Part shown: positions 1 to 8,196 of the stretch, in pieces | Layout: each line of letters begins with the position of its first letter | How positions within the stretch are numbered: position 1 is the stretch's first letter | Assembly (NCBI GenBank): GCA_009787695.1 | Contig: WQSW01000007.1 | Span: 4,061-54,580, forward strand | Length of the DNA stretch: 50,520 bases | From: Treponema sp. | GTDB lineage: Bacteria; Spirochaetota; Spirochaetia; Treponematales; Breznakiellaceae | Reading direction: 5' to 3' | Position numbers and translations under genes: made by a program | Notes under the pieces: generated by a model | What the model was told of the DNA's origin: nothing | The model's input: the letters and a program-made list of their open reading frames with translations, nothing else | The model's database searches: none

Positions 1-762
1 GGGATTTTAATAATTTATCTTATAATGAAAGGCTCAAACGGCGATTATGATTACAAGAATCTTTTTTTACTTTCCATCATTCCTGCCGTTCTTGGACTTT
101 TAATGTTTGTTTTTGTAAAAGAAAAGAAAAAAGAAACAACTAATCAAAGCGAAATAGAAACACCAAAAGTAAAAGAGCCGTTTTGGAAAAATATAAATAA
201 GATTGACAGGCAATTAAAACTCTATCTGTTAGTTGTTTTTATTTTTACATTAGGCAACTCTTCAAAAGCATTTATGATTCTAAAGGCAAGCGATTCTGGT
301 TTTAATCAAATTAATGTAATACTGCTTTTCCTGATCTATCACATAACAGCAGCAGTTTTATCAATCCCTCTTGGAAAATTATCGGATAAAATAGGACGGA
401 AAAACCTTCTTGTTCCCGGCTACTTCATCTTCGCTCTTTGTTATTTAGGTTTTGCATTTGCATCAACTAAAATAGAAATGATAGCCCTCTTTACCCTTTA
501 CGGTATTTACACTGCAATGATAACAGGTGTAGAGCGCGCCTTTGTAGCGGAAATTGCACCTGCCGAATTAAAAGGCACAATGCTTGGGCTTCATTCCACA
601 GTTGCAGGCATTGCACTCCTTCCTGCCAGCATTATCGCAGGGTTTTTATGGAATCTGTACGGATCGGGTGTTCCGTTTCTTTTCGGAGCAAGCATGGCTC
701 TGATAGCCTGCGTTTTATTATTTATCTTTATGAAGAATAAAATAAATTTATCACCGCATTAG
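1..762 (+). CDS. MFS transporter, C-terminal part (5' end outside window)
   Basis: The reading frame is open from the first base, so the gene starts upstream and only about 253 C-terminal residues are present. The visible part has roughly seven hydrophobic segments. It carries the MFS loop signature GKLSDKIGRKNLL, which in 12-helix MFS proteins recurs between TM8 and TM9, so this is the second half of the transporter. Just before it, a charged linker rich in K and E (KEKKKETTNQSE) fits the cytoplasmic loop between the two halves. The substrate cannot be told from this fragment. The gene converges on the cyclase-like gene, with 24 bases between them that contain a short palindrome (767-778). 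Confidence 0.85.
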   Translation, partial: GILIIYLIMKGSNGDYDYKNLFLLSIIPAVLGLLMFVFVKEKKKETTNQSEIETPKVKEPFWKNINKIDRQLKLYLLVVFIFTLGNSSKAFMILKASDSGFNQINVILLFLIYHITAAVLSIPLGKLSDKIGRKNLLVPGYFIFALCYLGFAFASTKIEMIALFTLYGIYTAMITGVERAFVAEIAPAELKGTMLGLHSTVAGIALLPASIIAGFLWNLYGSGVPFLFGASMALIACVLLFIFMKNKINLSPH

Positions 763-786
763 TAATAAGTGATCACTTTAATTTTT

Positions 787-2298
787 TTATTTTTTACCGG
801 AGTATAATGTAAACTCCATCTTTTCTTTGTTCTGCGAAAGCATACTAAGCCATAGATTTTTTTTCTTTGTTATTTCTTTGCTTTTGCGTCCTATGCCGCG
901 CATTTTTTCAAAAATATGAACACCGCTTTTTGCGGCAGTCCATGTCTTGTAATGATTGCCGAAAATTTGCTCTGCTTTTTCATCTACTTCTTTATCAATA
1001 TGTTTTTCAAAAGCATCAAGAAGAAGCTGGTATTTTTCTGTTATTCCTTTAAGGTAATCAAGTATCAATCTGTCGAAAGCATGGATTTTTTCACTGACCT
1101 CAATCAAATAATATAAGTACTCCACAGCAAGATAATAATCTTCGCTGACACAATAAGCTTTCATTGCCTGACGGCAAAGCTGTATATAAGATTCGTTTGT
1201 AACAGTTTGCATTGCATTAATCGGCATGGAAGGCACAACAGAAAATTTCGGCATGGATTGTGCAACACGCGTTAATAATTCCATTAAATCCTGAAAAATT
1301 CTTTGTTCCCATAAATTTTCTTTTATAGATGAAAAAAGATTTGTTAAGTCCTCTGCAAATTTTTCTTTGTAGCGTTCGTTTTTATCAAAAACAACTTCGC
1401 AGGTTGGAATCATAACACCTTTAAATTCAATATGCCCTGTATCAAAAAAGTAAATTGCATCTTTTTGTTTTAATATACAAACATTCTCTTTGTTCTCTTT
1501 ATTTTCTTTTTCATAATTCATCATAACCTGTTTTGCGATCATAACCTTCGATTCTTTGGGAGATAATTCATTCGCTCTTGTTTGCAGTCTTGCTCCTGAA
1601 TTAAGAAGGAAGCCTGCAAGATTTCCCCTCTCTGTAATAATAAGCGGGCTTTGGGTGTTTCCTCCCGTAATGCCACCTGAAATTTTAAAAGGAGGCAAGG
1701 CTTCTGCATTTCCTGTCCGTTTTGTTGAAATATCAGGATCGCCTACTATATCTGTTTTTCCAAAATAATCTATTATACACAATGTTACCATTAGCGCGTC
1801 TGTGGCACTCGCTGCCACTACAACCATTTCATCTCCGCGTTCCCTTTGACTGATCGCGCCGCACTGAGTGGAAATACGTTTTATTTCGTTCTCTATTGCC
1901 CAATCTAAATTATGCATCATCGACAAGTTTTTTCTGGATTCCATGCAGAACTTGGTATAGCCGTGTATGTCTAGCATCGCTACATACAGGTTTGATATTT
2001 GCAGAGTCTTTTTTAAATCACCGGCTTCGGGAAAATCCCTGTCTTGAATTACAACTTCTTTCCATAACTTTTTATGCGTATTCGGGCAGATAGATGCAAA
2101 GAAACCCCAATTAAGGCGTTTTATCATTTGAAAGGCACGCAAAATAACAGGATGCGTCCATTTATCTTTCAATACAGGGGCGGCTAATTCTCTTAACTTG
2201 GAAAAAGAAGTAACTTCTTTAATAATGATTTTATCGTAGAGGAATGAGAAGAATTCATGCTCTGTCATCCCGCTGTTGTACTCGTTAATATTTTTCAC
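787..2298 (-). CDS. Class III adenylate/guanylate cyclase-like protein
   Basis: A 503-residue soluble protein. Residues about 104-290 look like a class III nucleotide cyclase homology domain. The segment LYVAMLDIHGYTKF places D110 where the first metal-binding Asp sits, and RERGDEMVVV places D156 at the second. FKISGGITGG and the later LLNSGARLQTRANEL match the conserved 'GI..G' and 'N.AARL...A' regions. No membrane segment or known sensor domain is visible; the N-terminal ~100 residues and C-terminal ~200 residues are unassigned helical sequence. Start is GTG at 2296-2298 with AGGG upstream. Cyclase activity is inferred; transition-state residues are not clearly conserved, so it could be a degenerate cyclase. 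The cNMP-binding proteins at 16039-18071 could respond to a cyclic nucleotide. Confidence 0.65.
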   Translation of the reverse strand: MKNINEYNSGMTEHEFFSFLYDKIIIKEVTSFSKLRELAAPVLKDKWTHPVILRAFQMIKRLNWGFFASICPNTHKKLWKEVVIQDRDFPEAGDLKKTLQISNLYVAMLDIHGYTKFCMESRKNLSMMHNLDWAIENEIKRISTQCGAISQRERGDEMVVVAASATDALMVTLCIIDYFGKTDIVGDPDISTKRTGNAEALPPFKISGGITGGNTQSPLIITERGNLAGFLLNSGARLQTRANELSPKESKVMIAKQVMMNYEKENKENKENVCILKQKDAIYFFDTGHIEFKGVMIPTCEVVFDKNERYKEKFAEDLTNLFSSIKENLWEQRIFQDLMELLTRVAQSMPKFSVVPSMPINAMQTVTNESYIQLCRQAMKAYCVSEDYYLAVEYLYYLIEVSEKIHAFDRLILDYLKGITEKYQLLLDAFEKHIDKEVDEKAEQIFGNHYKTWTAAKSGVHIFEKMRGIGRKSKEITKKKNLWLSMLSQNKEKMEFTLYSGKK

Positions 2299-2401
2299 TT
2301 ACACCCTGCCAATTATCATTATAGTATACAATTAAAAAAAATAACAGTCTAAAAAAGGTTGATACATAAAACCTTTTAAGATATTATTGCAAATAGGGAA
2401 A

Positions 2402-2947
2402 ATGGAATCTGTAATTTTATTAAATAATTCCGCTGTCGCATTAACTGAGGCAAATAAGCCTTTTGAAGCTATCTCTCTGTTTCAGAAAGCGTTAATATTA
2501 GAACCTGAAAATCCTATGCTCTGGCTGAATATGGGTATTGCCCAGCAAAAAACAGGAGAATATAATATTGCAATAGAAAGTTTCCGGCACAGCCTTACAT
2601 TTGACAATAACTTAACTGAAGCATGGTATTCCTTAGGATTGATTTATTACGAGATGAATGAATTTGTATTATCAGAAAATTGCTATAAATCCGCTATTTT
2701 ATGTAATGACAATGATCCAAAAATATGGAACAACTTAGGGGTTCTCTACTTTAATCTGGAAAAAAACGATGCAAAAACATCGTTAGAACAGGCGCGTGAA
2801 TGCTTTGAAAAAGCTCTAAGCCTTTGCCCTCATTTTTTCGATGCGCTTTATAACTTGCGCGATACTTGCAGGGAATTAAAAGATTACAGAGCCGCAGCAG
2901 AATTTGAAAGGATACTTTCAGCATTTCAGGATATTGATAATAAATGA
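2402..2947 (+). CDS. Tetratricopeptide-repeat (TPR) protein
   Basis: About 181 residues made of consecutive 34-residue helical repeats. Repeat hallmarks include AISLFQKALILEPENPMLWLNMGIAQQ, in shorter form AIESFRHSLTF and AREAFEKALSL-like segments (here ARECFEKALSLCPHFFDALY). It is a scaffold for protein-protein contacts; no signal peptide or catalytic domain is seen. The ATG at 2402 is preferred. A TTG five codons upstream (2387) is possible, but neither has well-spaced Shine-Dalgarno sequence. The stop overlaps the start of the YmdB-like gene (ATGA at 2944-2947), so the two are translationally coupled and probably function together. Confidence 0.8.
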   Translation: MESVILLNNSAVALTEANKPFEAISLFQKALILEPENPMLWLNMGIAQQKTGEYNIAIESFRHSLTFDNNLTEAWYSLGLIYYEMNEFVLSENCYKSAILCNDNDPKIWNNLGVLYFNLEKNDAKTSLEQARECFEKALSLCPHFFDALYNLRDTCRELKDYRAAAEFERILSAFQDIDNK

Positions 2948-3777
2948 AAATTCTATACATAGCGGAACTTGTAGGTAAAGCAGGAGTATTCACCTTTAAA
3001 AAAGCGCTCCCTGAACTTAAATCACGTTACAAGTGGGATTTTTTAATTGTAAATGCAAACGGAGCCACAGGCGGCAACGGGCTAGGCCGCAGTCATGCCG
3101 CTTACATTCATAAACTGGGAGCAAATGTAATTACCTTAGGGGACTGCTGTTTTTATAAAAAAGATTTAACAGAAAATTTAGATAAGATACGCTTTGTACT
3201 GCGCCCGGAAAACTTAAATCCGGAATCTCCTGGTTTTGGTTCTTTTATTTACAAAGCAGGCAATACAGGCGAAAAAATAGCTGCCTTAACGCTCATGGGA
3301 CAAAACGGTTTTAACCGCTTGCACGCTAACAACCCCTTTAGCATTCTTCCGTCTTTATTGGAACGATTAAGAAAACAAACCCCTTACATCATCATTGATT
3401 TTCACGCGCAGGCAAGCGCGGAAAAAAAGACACTCTTTTATGCGGCGGACGGTCTTTGTTCTGCGGTAATCGGCTCGCACACCAGAGTTCAAACAGCAGA
3501 TGAAACTATCCTCCCAGGCGGTACTGCTGTAATCAGCGATGCAGGCAGAACAGGAAGCTTCCAATCGGTAGGAGGCTGCGATATTCATTCCCGCATTAAA
3601 GAATATTTAACGGGAATCCCCGACTGGACAAAAGATGCATGGGACGAACTTGAAGTACAGGGAGTGTATCTTGATATCGGCAAAGACGGAAAAGCAACTT
3701 CCATAGAAAGAGTGCGTATTGGGGTTACTAAACAAATAAATGATCAAGAAGATGAAACAACCTCAGCTTCGTGTTAA
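2944..3777 (+). CDS. YmdB-family phosphoesterase homologue with degenerate active site
   Basis: 277 residues, the usual length for the YmdB/TIGR00282 calcineurin-like family (phosphodiesterase acting on cyclic nucleotides). The overall pattern is retained: MKILYIAELVG, GGNGLG, NVITLG, IIDFHA, GSHTRVQTADE and SVGGCDIHSRI. However, most metal and catalytic positions differ from the family consensus. The Asp of 'GDIVG' is E8, the E-N pair of 'NGENAAGG' is N39-G40, the 'GNH' motif is G66-D67-C68, and the second His of 'THTHV' is R181. H154 and H179 remain. I therefore infer a binding or scaffold protein rather than an active phosphodiesterase. It is coupled to the TPR gene by a 4-base overlap. 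Confidence 0.8.
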   Translation: MKILYIAELVGKAGVFTFKKALPELKSRYKWDFLIVNANGATGGNGLGRSHAAYIHKLGANVITLGDCCFYKKDLTENLDKIRFVLRPENLNPESPGFGSFIYKAGNTGEKIAALTLMGQNGFNRLHANNPFSILPSLLERLRKQTPYIIIDFHAQASAEKKTLFYAADGLCSAVIGSHTRVQTADETILPGGTAVISDAGRTGSFQSVGGCDIHSRIKEYLTGIPDWTKDAWDELEVQGVYLDIGKDGKATSIERVRIGVTKQINDQEDETTSASC

Positions 3778-3789
3778 AATCTTTTTTAT

Positions 3790-3820
3790 TTGACTTTTTT
3801 ATATAATATTTATACATTAT
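3790..3820 (+). promoter_or_regulatory. Candidate promoter for hsp20
   Basis: TTGACT at 3790-3795 is followed, 17 bases on, by TACATT (3813-3818) in a very AT-rich stretch. CATTAT (3815-3820) is another possible -10. This would give a leader of about 110 nt before the Hsp20 start. Read by eye only. Confidence 0.4.
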
Positions 3821-3825
3821 ATATA

Positions 3826-3928
3826 GGAGCGTTGCTCTAAGTTCTAAGAATCGCCCGTATGGGGGTTCTGATATTAAACCATGGCGTAAGCATGGCAGAA
3901 ACCGCACAACAAAAGCTGCGGTAAGGAG
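3826..3928 (+). promoter_or_regulatory. Structured 5' leader of hsp20 (four small hairpins)
   Basis: The leader contains consecutive inverted repeats: GAGC/GCTC (3827-3837), AGAA..CCC/GGG..TTCT (3847-3869), CCATG/CATGG (3879-3895) and ACCGCA/TGCGGT (3901-3922). The last stem ends exactly where the Shine-Dalgarno AAGGAG (3923-3928) begins. Small heat-shock genes in other bacteria often carry RNA thermometers in this position, but no known thermometer motif was recognised here. Confidence 0.4.
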
Positions 3929-3934
3929 TTTTTT

Positions 3935-4534
3935 ATGAAAGGTACAAGAAATTTTGTAGATCTGGGAAATGTATTCGATGAGATTTTCGAAGCAGCCCGC
4001 AATTTTCAAGACGGTTTTTCTTTTAAGTTCAATCCCTTTGATTCAGAAACTACAGGATTCAAAAGTAAGAATCCGGAGGATTACTGCCAAGAACCTTTTA
4101 ACTTCGGCAAGCATTTTTTTGATGAGAATACCGATTATTACCCTAACTACTCATACCCGCCGATGAATGTTTTTATGACAGAAGACAGAACATTAGCCTT
4201 TGAATTTGCTCTTGCAGGTTTTGATGAAAAAGATATCAGTCTTTCTTTTCAGGGTGATTATATGGTTTTCTCGGCAAAAATTAATAATACAGGTTCAGGA
4301 TTTACAGACGCTGATCAGAGTCCTGTAAAAGAAGAAAACATCCGCTATTTTAAAAGACGGCTTAAATTAAAAGATATAGAAAAGCAAAAATATTTTGTGC
4401 CTCTTGATAAATACGCTCAGGAAAAAGTAAGAGCTCTTTATAAAAACGGAATCTTGCGTGTTTTTATCCCGCCGAAAGATGAGCCGGATCAAAGCGACGG
4501 TATAAAAATAGAGATCGTAAAAGAAGGCAGCTAG
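3935..4534 (+). CDS. Hsp20/alpha-crystallin family small heat-shock protein
   Basis: 199 residues. The N-terminal ~75 residues are variable and Phe-rich (oligomerisation arm). The alpha-crystallin domain spans about residues 78-190: PPMNVFMTEDRTLAFEFAL begins it, and it ends with the conserved KNGILRVFIPP. An I-x-I-type tail (IKIEIV) follows, which docks neighbouring subunits. The product is an ATP-independent holdase in the cytoplasm. The start ATG at 3935 has AAGGAG seven bases upstream. The protein is longer than typical bacterial IbpA-like proteins (about 140-160 residues) because of the extended N-terminal arm. The structured leader suggests post-transcriptional heat control, which is inference. 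Confidence 0.88.
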   Translation: MKGTRNFVDLGNVFDEIFEAARNFQDGFSFKFNPFDSETTGFKSKNPEDYCQEPFNFGKHFFDENTDYYPNYSYPPMNVFMTEDRTLAFEFALAGFDEKDISLSFQGDYMVFSAKINNTGSGFTDADQSPVKEENIRYFKRRLKLKDIEKQKYFVPLDKYAQEKVRALYKNGILRVFIPPKDEPDQSDGIKIEIVKEGS

Positions 4535-4582
4535 TAAACAGAGTTCATAAAAAAAATACTGGTTCTATTTCTAAAATTTTGT

Positions 4583-4588
4583 TATAAT
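4583..4588 (+). promoter_or_regulatory. -10 box of siaA, leaderless configuration
   Basis: A perfect TATAAT lies seven bases before the siaA ATG at 4596, and no Shine-Dalgarno lies between them. Transcription would start at or next to the ATG, giving a leaderless message. The -35 region (about 4560-4565) is poor. Confidence 0.5.
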
Positions 4589-4595
4589 GTAAGCA

Positions 4596-6404
4596 ATGTT
4601 TCAGATAATGAAAAAGGGCCGGTCTTTAATTAAACCTGTTTTTTCTTTTAATAAAAGCGGTAAATTTCTGCTGATCTCCTCTATTGCTTTCCTTTTATTT
4701 TTCTTAATCAGCAGTACCGCTTTTATAATTTTAATGGATCGAATCCTTCTAAAAAACGCAGGACAGGAATTAACGAAAACAGTTGAACTTGAACGTCTTA
4801 AATTACAGGCTTCCATAAACAGCGAAATCGCTATTGTTTTAAAAATGACGGACTCTCCTTTAATAAAAAGATATTTTTCTAACCCTGCAATTAATGAACT
4901 TGAAATACTTGCCTTTGAAGAATTTGCAGCATACAGAAGAGCATTCACTGCGAAATCTGTATTTTGGGTTAATGATATCGACAAGCTTTTTTATTCAGAC
5001 GATTATGAACCATACAAAGTAGACCCTGAAAATCCTGATAATTACTGGTATTTAATGACCCTCCATGAAACAGAAATATATAATTTTAATATTAATTATA
5101 ACCCTGATCTGAATGTAACAAACCTTTGGATCAATGCGCCTGTTTTTGATAATGATAATAAACCGATTGGGATTGTCGGAACAGGTATCAATTTATCGGA
5201 TTTTATTGATACTATTTACCATAATGATGACATCAATAATAATTTATATTTTTATAATTCATCAAGAGAAATTACCGGTGCTAAAGATATAGAGCTTGTT
5301 GCAAAAAAAATTAAAATAGATGATGAACTTGAAAAAATAAATAAGGAAATTCTTTTAAAACTAAATGATCCTAACACATCTTTAAACAATACAAACGGAA
5401 TTATTAACTTTCAAACAAAGATTAATAAAGGAGTTGCGGTTATCGCTTCAATTCCTGATTTGGATTGGTATGCCATTTCATTTGTACGTTTTACAATTTG
5501 GGATTCTTTAAAAACAGGAATGACTGTTCTATTTTCAATTTTAATGATCGTAATGTTAATTGTGTTTATTTCTGTTTATATTATTCACGAATCAAAACTT
5601 GCAAAAAGCCGTGCAGAGGCTGCAAGAGAAGCTGTCCTTTCCAGTATTGAATATGCAAGTAAAATACAAACTAACCTGCTCCCGGATGAAACTGCATTTA
5701 AAAATGCTTTTTCAGATTATTCGATTATATGGAATCCTAAAGATATAGTAAGCGGTGATATTTATTGGCTGAAAAACTTTAAAGAAGGTTCTGTCCTTTG
5801 TGTTTGCGATTGTACAGGGCACGGAACACCCGGCGCGCTTTTAACAATGCTTGCAGTCTCCTCTTTTGAAGCATCAGTTACGGAAAAAAACTGCAAAGAC
5901 ACTGCAAACATAATTTGGGAACTTGAAAAAAGACTTACAACTGTGTTAAACGCAAAAAATCTCGATAACGCAAACAAAGGGCTTTCCATAAAAGACGGCT
6001 GCGATCTTGCTGTTTTATTTATTTCTAATAACGGGGATATTATTACCTCTTCCAGCCGAATCCATATTTTTATTTGCGACGGAGAAAATGTCACACAAAT
6101 TAAAGGGCAAAAACTTTCAATCGGCGAAGGCATTTTAAAAAGCAAAGAGCTGATAAAAACCGTGCAAATCCCTGCAAATAAAAATAATAAATTTTATATC
6201 GCTTCTGACGGTTTATATGATCAAATCGGCGGGGAAAAACATATTCCGTTTTGTTACGAAACATTCAAAAATATTATTCTTGAAAACCACAATATAAGTC
6301 AGGAGAATATCTCTTTAAAAATTTGGACAGCATTTGAAGAATACAGAGGCGAAAAGCCCAGAGTAGATGATTTTGAATTAATAACTTTTAAACCAAAAAC
6401 TTAA
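4596..6404 (+). CDS. siaA: SiaA-like PP2C/SpoIIE phosphatase with extracytoplasmic sensor
   Basis: 602 residues. A membrane segment at about 26-50 is followed by a ~250-residue extracytoplasmic region with dCache-like features (YWYLMTLHE, NLWINAPVFDNDNKPIGIVGTGI). A second membrane segment (about 305-330) comes next, then a short helical linker without an obvious HAMP domain. The C-terminal SpoIIE/PP2C domain has metal-binding aspartates in VSGDIYW, CDCTGHGTPGALL, ASDGLYDQ and VDDFELI. In Pseudomonas SiaA is the phosphatase that dephosphorylates SiaC. The immediately downstream genes encode the other Sia components, which supports this role. Start is ATG 4596, or ATG 4608; neither has a Shine-Dalgarno, and the -10 box is adjacent. 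Confidence 0.82.
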   Translation: MFQIMKKGRSLIKPVFSFNKSGKFLLISSIAFLLFFLISSTAFIILMDRILLKNAGQELTKTVELERLKLQASINSEIAIVLKMTDSPLIKRYFSNPAINELEILAFEEFAAYRRAFTAKSVFWVNDIDKLFYSDDYEPYKVDPENPDNYWYLMTLHETEIYNFNINYNPDLNVTNLWINAPVFDNDNKPIGIVGTGINLSDFIDTIYHNDDINNNLYFYNSSREITGAKDIELVAKKIKIDDELEKINKEILLKLNDPNTSLNNTNGIINFQTKINKGVAVIASIPDLDWYAISFVRFTIWDSLKTGMTVLFSILMIVMLIVFISVYIIHESKLAKSRAEAAREAVLSSIEYASKIQTNLLPDETAFKNAFSDYSIIWNPKDIVSGDIYWLKNFKEGSVLCVCDCTGHGTPGALLTMLAVSSFEASVTEKNCKDTANIIWELEKRLTTVLNAKNLDNANKGLSIKDGCDLAVLFISNNGDIITSSSRIHIFICDGENVTQIKGQKLSIGEGILKSKELIKTVQIPANKNNKFYIASDGLYDQIGGEKHIPFCYETFKNIILENHNISQENISLKIWTAFEEYRGEKPRVDDFELITFKPKT

Positions 6405-6413
6405 GGAAAAACA

Positions 6414-7139
6414 ATGGATTTATTTGAAAAAGAACAGCATATTTATGATAATGCATATTTACACGCAATTGACGTTAGAAACGGCGCGCCTTTAAATTTG
6501 GAAGAATTTGAAACAATCACAAAAGAATACGGAAAATTATTAAAACATGTACGAAGAATTACAAAACTGGCAGATAAAACTACAATCGATTTATTTGAAA
6601 GCAATATTGATTTAATAGACAAAGCACATCGGGATACACTAACCGGCGTATTTAACAGACGCTATCTGGAAGAAAAAATTAAATTTTTTATTAAAGACTT
6701 ATCACGCTCAAACAGTTTAATGAGTATATTGATGATTGATATTGATTTTTTCAAAAAATATAATGATACATACGGTCATAATAAAGGCGATATCTGTTTA
6801 AAATCTATAGCGGAAATATTTACAGAATGTATATCAAGAGAAGACGATTTTGTGGCGCGTTACGGCGGCGAAGAGTTTGTAATTGCATTGCCTCACACAG
6901 ATGAAAAAGGAGCGCTCTTAACAGCGCAAAAAGTACTTGATAAATTAGCAAGTTATCAAATTCCGCATGAAAAAAATGAAGGTTTAGGTTATGTCACTGT
7001 ATCCATAGGTCTTAGTACAATTAATGTAAAACACACCCATAATCTGACCGATTATATCAAATGTGCAGATGAAGCCCTTTATATTTCAAAACAAAACGGA
7101 CGAAACCGATTTACTTATTTACAATTTAAAGGAGAATAA
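6414..7139 (+). CDS. siaD: SiaD-like diguanylate cyclase (GGDEF)
   Basis: 241 residues. The N-terminal ~70 residues form a helical stalk with no membrane segment. The GGDEF domain starts at DTLTGVFNRRYLEEK, holds the metal/substrate segment MIDIDFFKKYNDTYGHNKGD, and has an intact active-site GGEEF at 151-155. An inhibitory I-site RxxD (R142-D145) lies five residues before it. It should make cyclic di-GMP from two GTP and be feedback-inhibited. It follows siaA by nine bases (AAGGAAAAA ribosome-binding site) and precedes siaC/siaB. In P. aeruginosa SiaC binds and activates SiaD, and the same arrangement of a soluble stalk plus GGDEF is seen here. The SiaD assignment rests mainly on context. Confidence 0.82.
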   Translation: MDLFEKEQHIYDNAYLHAIDVRNGAPLNLEEFETITKEYGKLLKHVRRITKLADKTTIDLFESNIDLIDKAHRDTLTGVFNRRYLEEKIKFFIKDLSRSNSLMSILMIDIDFFKKYNDTYGHNKGDICLKSIAEIFTECISREDDFVARYGGEEFVIALPHTDEKGALLTAQKVLDKLASYQIPHEKNEGLGYVTVSIGLSTINVKHTHNLTDYIKCADEALYISKQNGRNRFTYLQFKGE

Positions 7140-7199
7140 TTTTTTCTTATAGCCATATTTGCAATAAGTATGATAAAATAAAACAGAGGTTATTAAAAT

Positions 7200-7598
7200 A
7201 TGGCAGAAAAACAAGCTGATTTCTTTAAATTAGAAAGGCAAAAATCAACTTCTACTCCCTATATACTAATAGACGAAGAAAAAAATTATATGAAAATAGA
7301 AGGTCTTTGTTTTAATGAAAATGTTATTGATTTTTTTATTGAAATTAATGATTGGCTGGACAAATATCTAAATACTAATTTTAAATTATTTACATTTGAC
7401 TGTGCTATGGAATATTTTAATAGTTCTACTGTTAAAGTACTATTTAATTTGATCATGAAAATGGACGAGGCTTCTTCCGGTGAAAATAAAGTAATTTTAA
7501 ATTGGATAACTGTAAAAGAAAACGAGATAATTATCGAATGCGGAGAAGACTTCCGGGAAGAAGTTATAAATTTAACATTTAATATGGTAATAAATTAA
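7200..7598 (+). CDS. siaC: SiaC-family (DUF1987) regulatory protein, copy 1
   Basis: 132 residues, single DUF1987 domain. The recognisable features are TPYILIDEE, an acidic IEINDWLDKYL helix, FTFDCAMEYFNSSTVK, and NEIIIECGEDF near the end. In P. aeruginosa SiaC a Thr in the equivalent 'YFNTSS' motif is phosphorylated by SiaB and dephosphorylated by SiaA, and unphosphorylated SiaC activates the diguanylate cyclase SiaD. Here the aligned residue is Ser (S75, with T77 nearby), still phosphorylatable. The start ATG has AGAGGT upstream. A 60-base gap separates it from siaD and includes a possible -10 (TATGAT 7169-7174), so the C-B-C part may have its own promoter. Confidence 0.85.
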   Translation: MAEKQADFFKLERQKSTSTPYILIDEEKNYMKIEGLCFNENVIDFFIEINDWLDKYLNTNFKLFTFDCAMEYFNSSTVKVLFNLIMKMDEASSGENKVILNWITVKENEIIIECGEDFREEVINLTFNMVIN

Positions 7599-7617
7599 TT
7601 TTTACAAGGAAAAAAAC

Positions 7618-8196
7618 ATGATCATGGAAATGATAAATTGGCATAAAACGTTAAACGAAAAAAAGATTATTCTGATTTATTCAGGTCCTCTTTGGTCACA
7701 ATGGATAGGAGAGATAGCAGGAACGCTTAAAAAACATCTTGAAATTGATAATATACCGATAAACACATCACAAGAAGTATTCTCTGTATTTATCGAACAA
7801 ATGAATAATATGCTGATGTATTCTGCAGAAAAGATAAAGTTTGAAGTATCTCCTGACAAACAAGAAGTTTATGAATCGCCTAAAGGAATGTTTGTTCTAG
7901 GAAAAGAAGGAAACTCCTATTTTATTCAAACTTGTAATGTAATGAAAAAAGAAAATTCTCTTCTAATTAAAAACAGAATTGATTATTTAAACACGCTTGA
8001 TAAACAAGAGTTGAGAAAATTCTATAAAAAGCAAATGAAAACAGATGATGACAACCCTGAAAGCAAGGGAGCAGGTCTTGGCTTTATCGAAATAGCACGC
8101 AGAATCAGTTCAAAAATAGAATATTCTTTTTCTGATTATGATGAAGGGCTCACCTTTTTTACATTGCATGTAACCATTGGGGGAATAAAAGAATGA
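7618..8196 (+). CDS. siaB: SiaB-family GHKL protein kinase
   Basis: 192 residues. It matches the SiaB/DUF6272 family: IILIYSGPLWSQW near the N terminus, an N-box-like helix VFIEQMNNMLMYS (ATP/Mg binding Asn), and a G-box-like KGAGLGFIEIARRIS. The predicted role is to phosphorylate SiaC proteins using ATP, opposing SiaA. It lies between the two siaC copies; its TGA overlaps the second siaC start by four bases (8193-8196), so translation is coupled. The ATG at 7618 has AAGGA about seven bases upstream; in-frame ATGs at codons 3 and 5 are less well placed. Confidence 0.8.
   Translation: MIMEMINWHKTLNEKKIILIYSGPLWSQWIGEIAGTLKKHLEIDNIPINTSQEVFSVFIEQMNNMLMYSAEKIKFEVSPDKQEVYESPKGMFVLGKEGNSYFIQTCNVMKKENSLLIKNRIDYLNTLDKQELRKFYKKQMKTDDDNPESKGAGLGFIEIARRISSKIEYSFSDYDEGLTFFTLHVTIGGIKE

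Noticed and set aside
767-778. Palindrome AAGTGATCACTT followed by a T-run as a terminator
   Set aside because: The repeat has no loop, so it cannot form a proper stem-loop terminator; left out as a feature.
3728-4009. 93-residue minus-strand frame across the hsp20 leader
   Set aside because: It covers the structured leader and the start of hsp20 on the other strand and has no ribosome-binding site.
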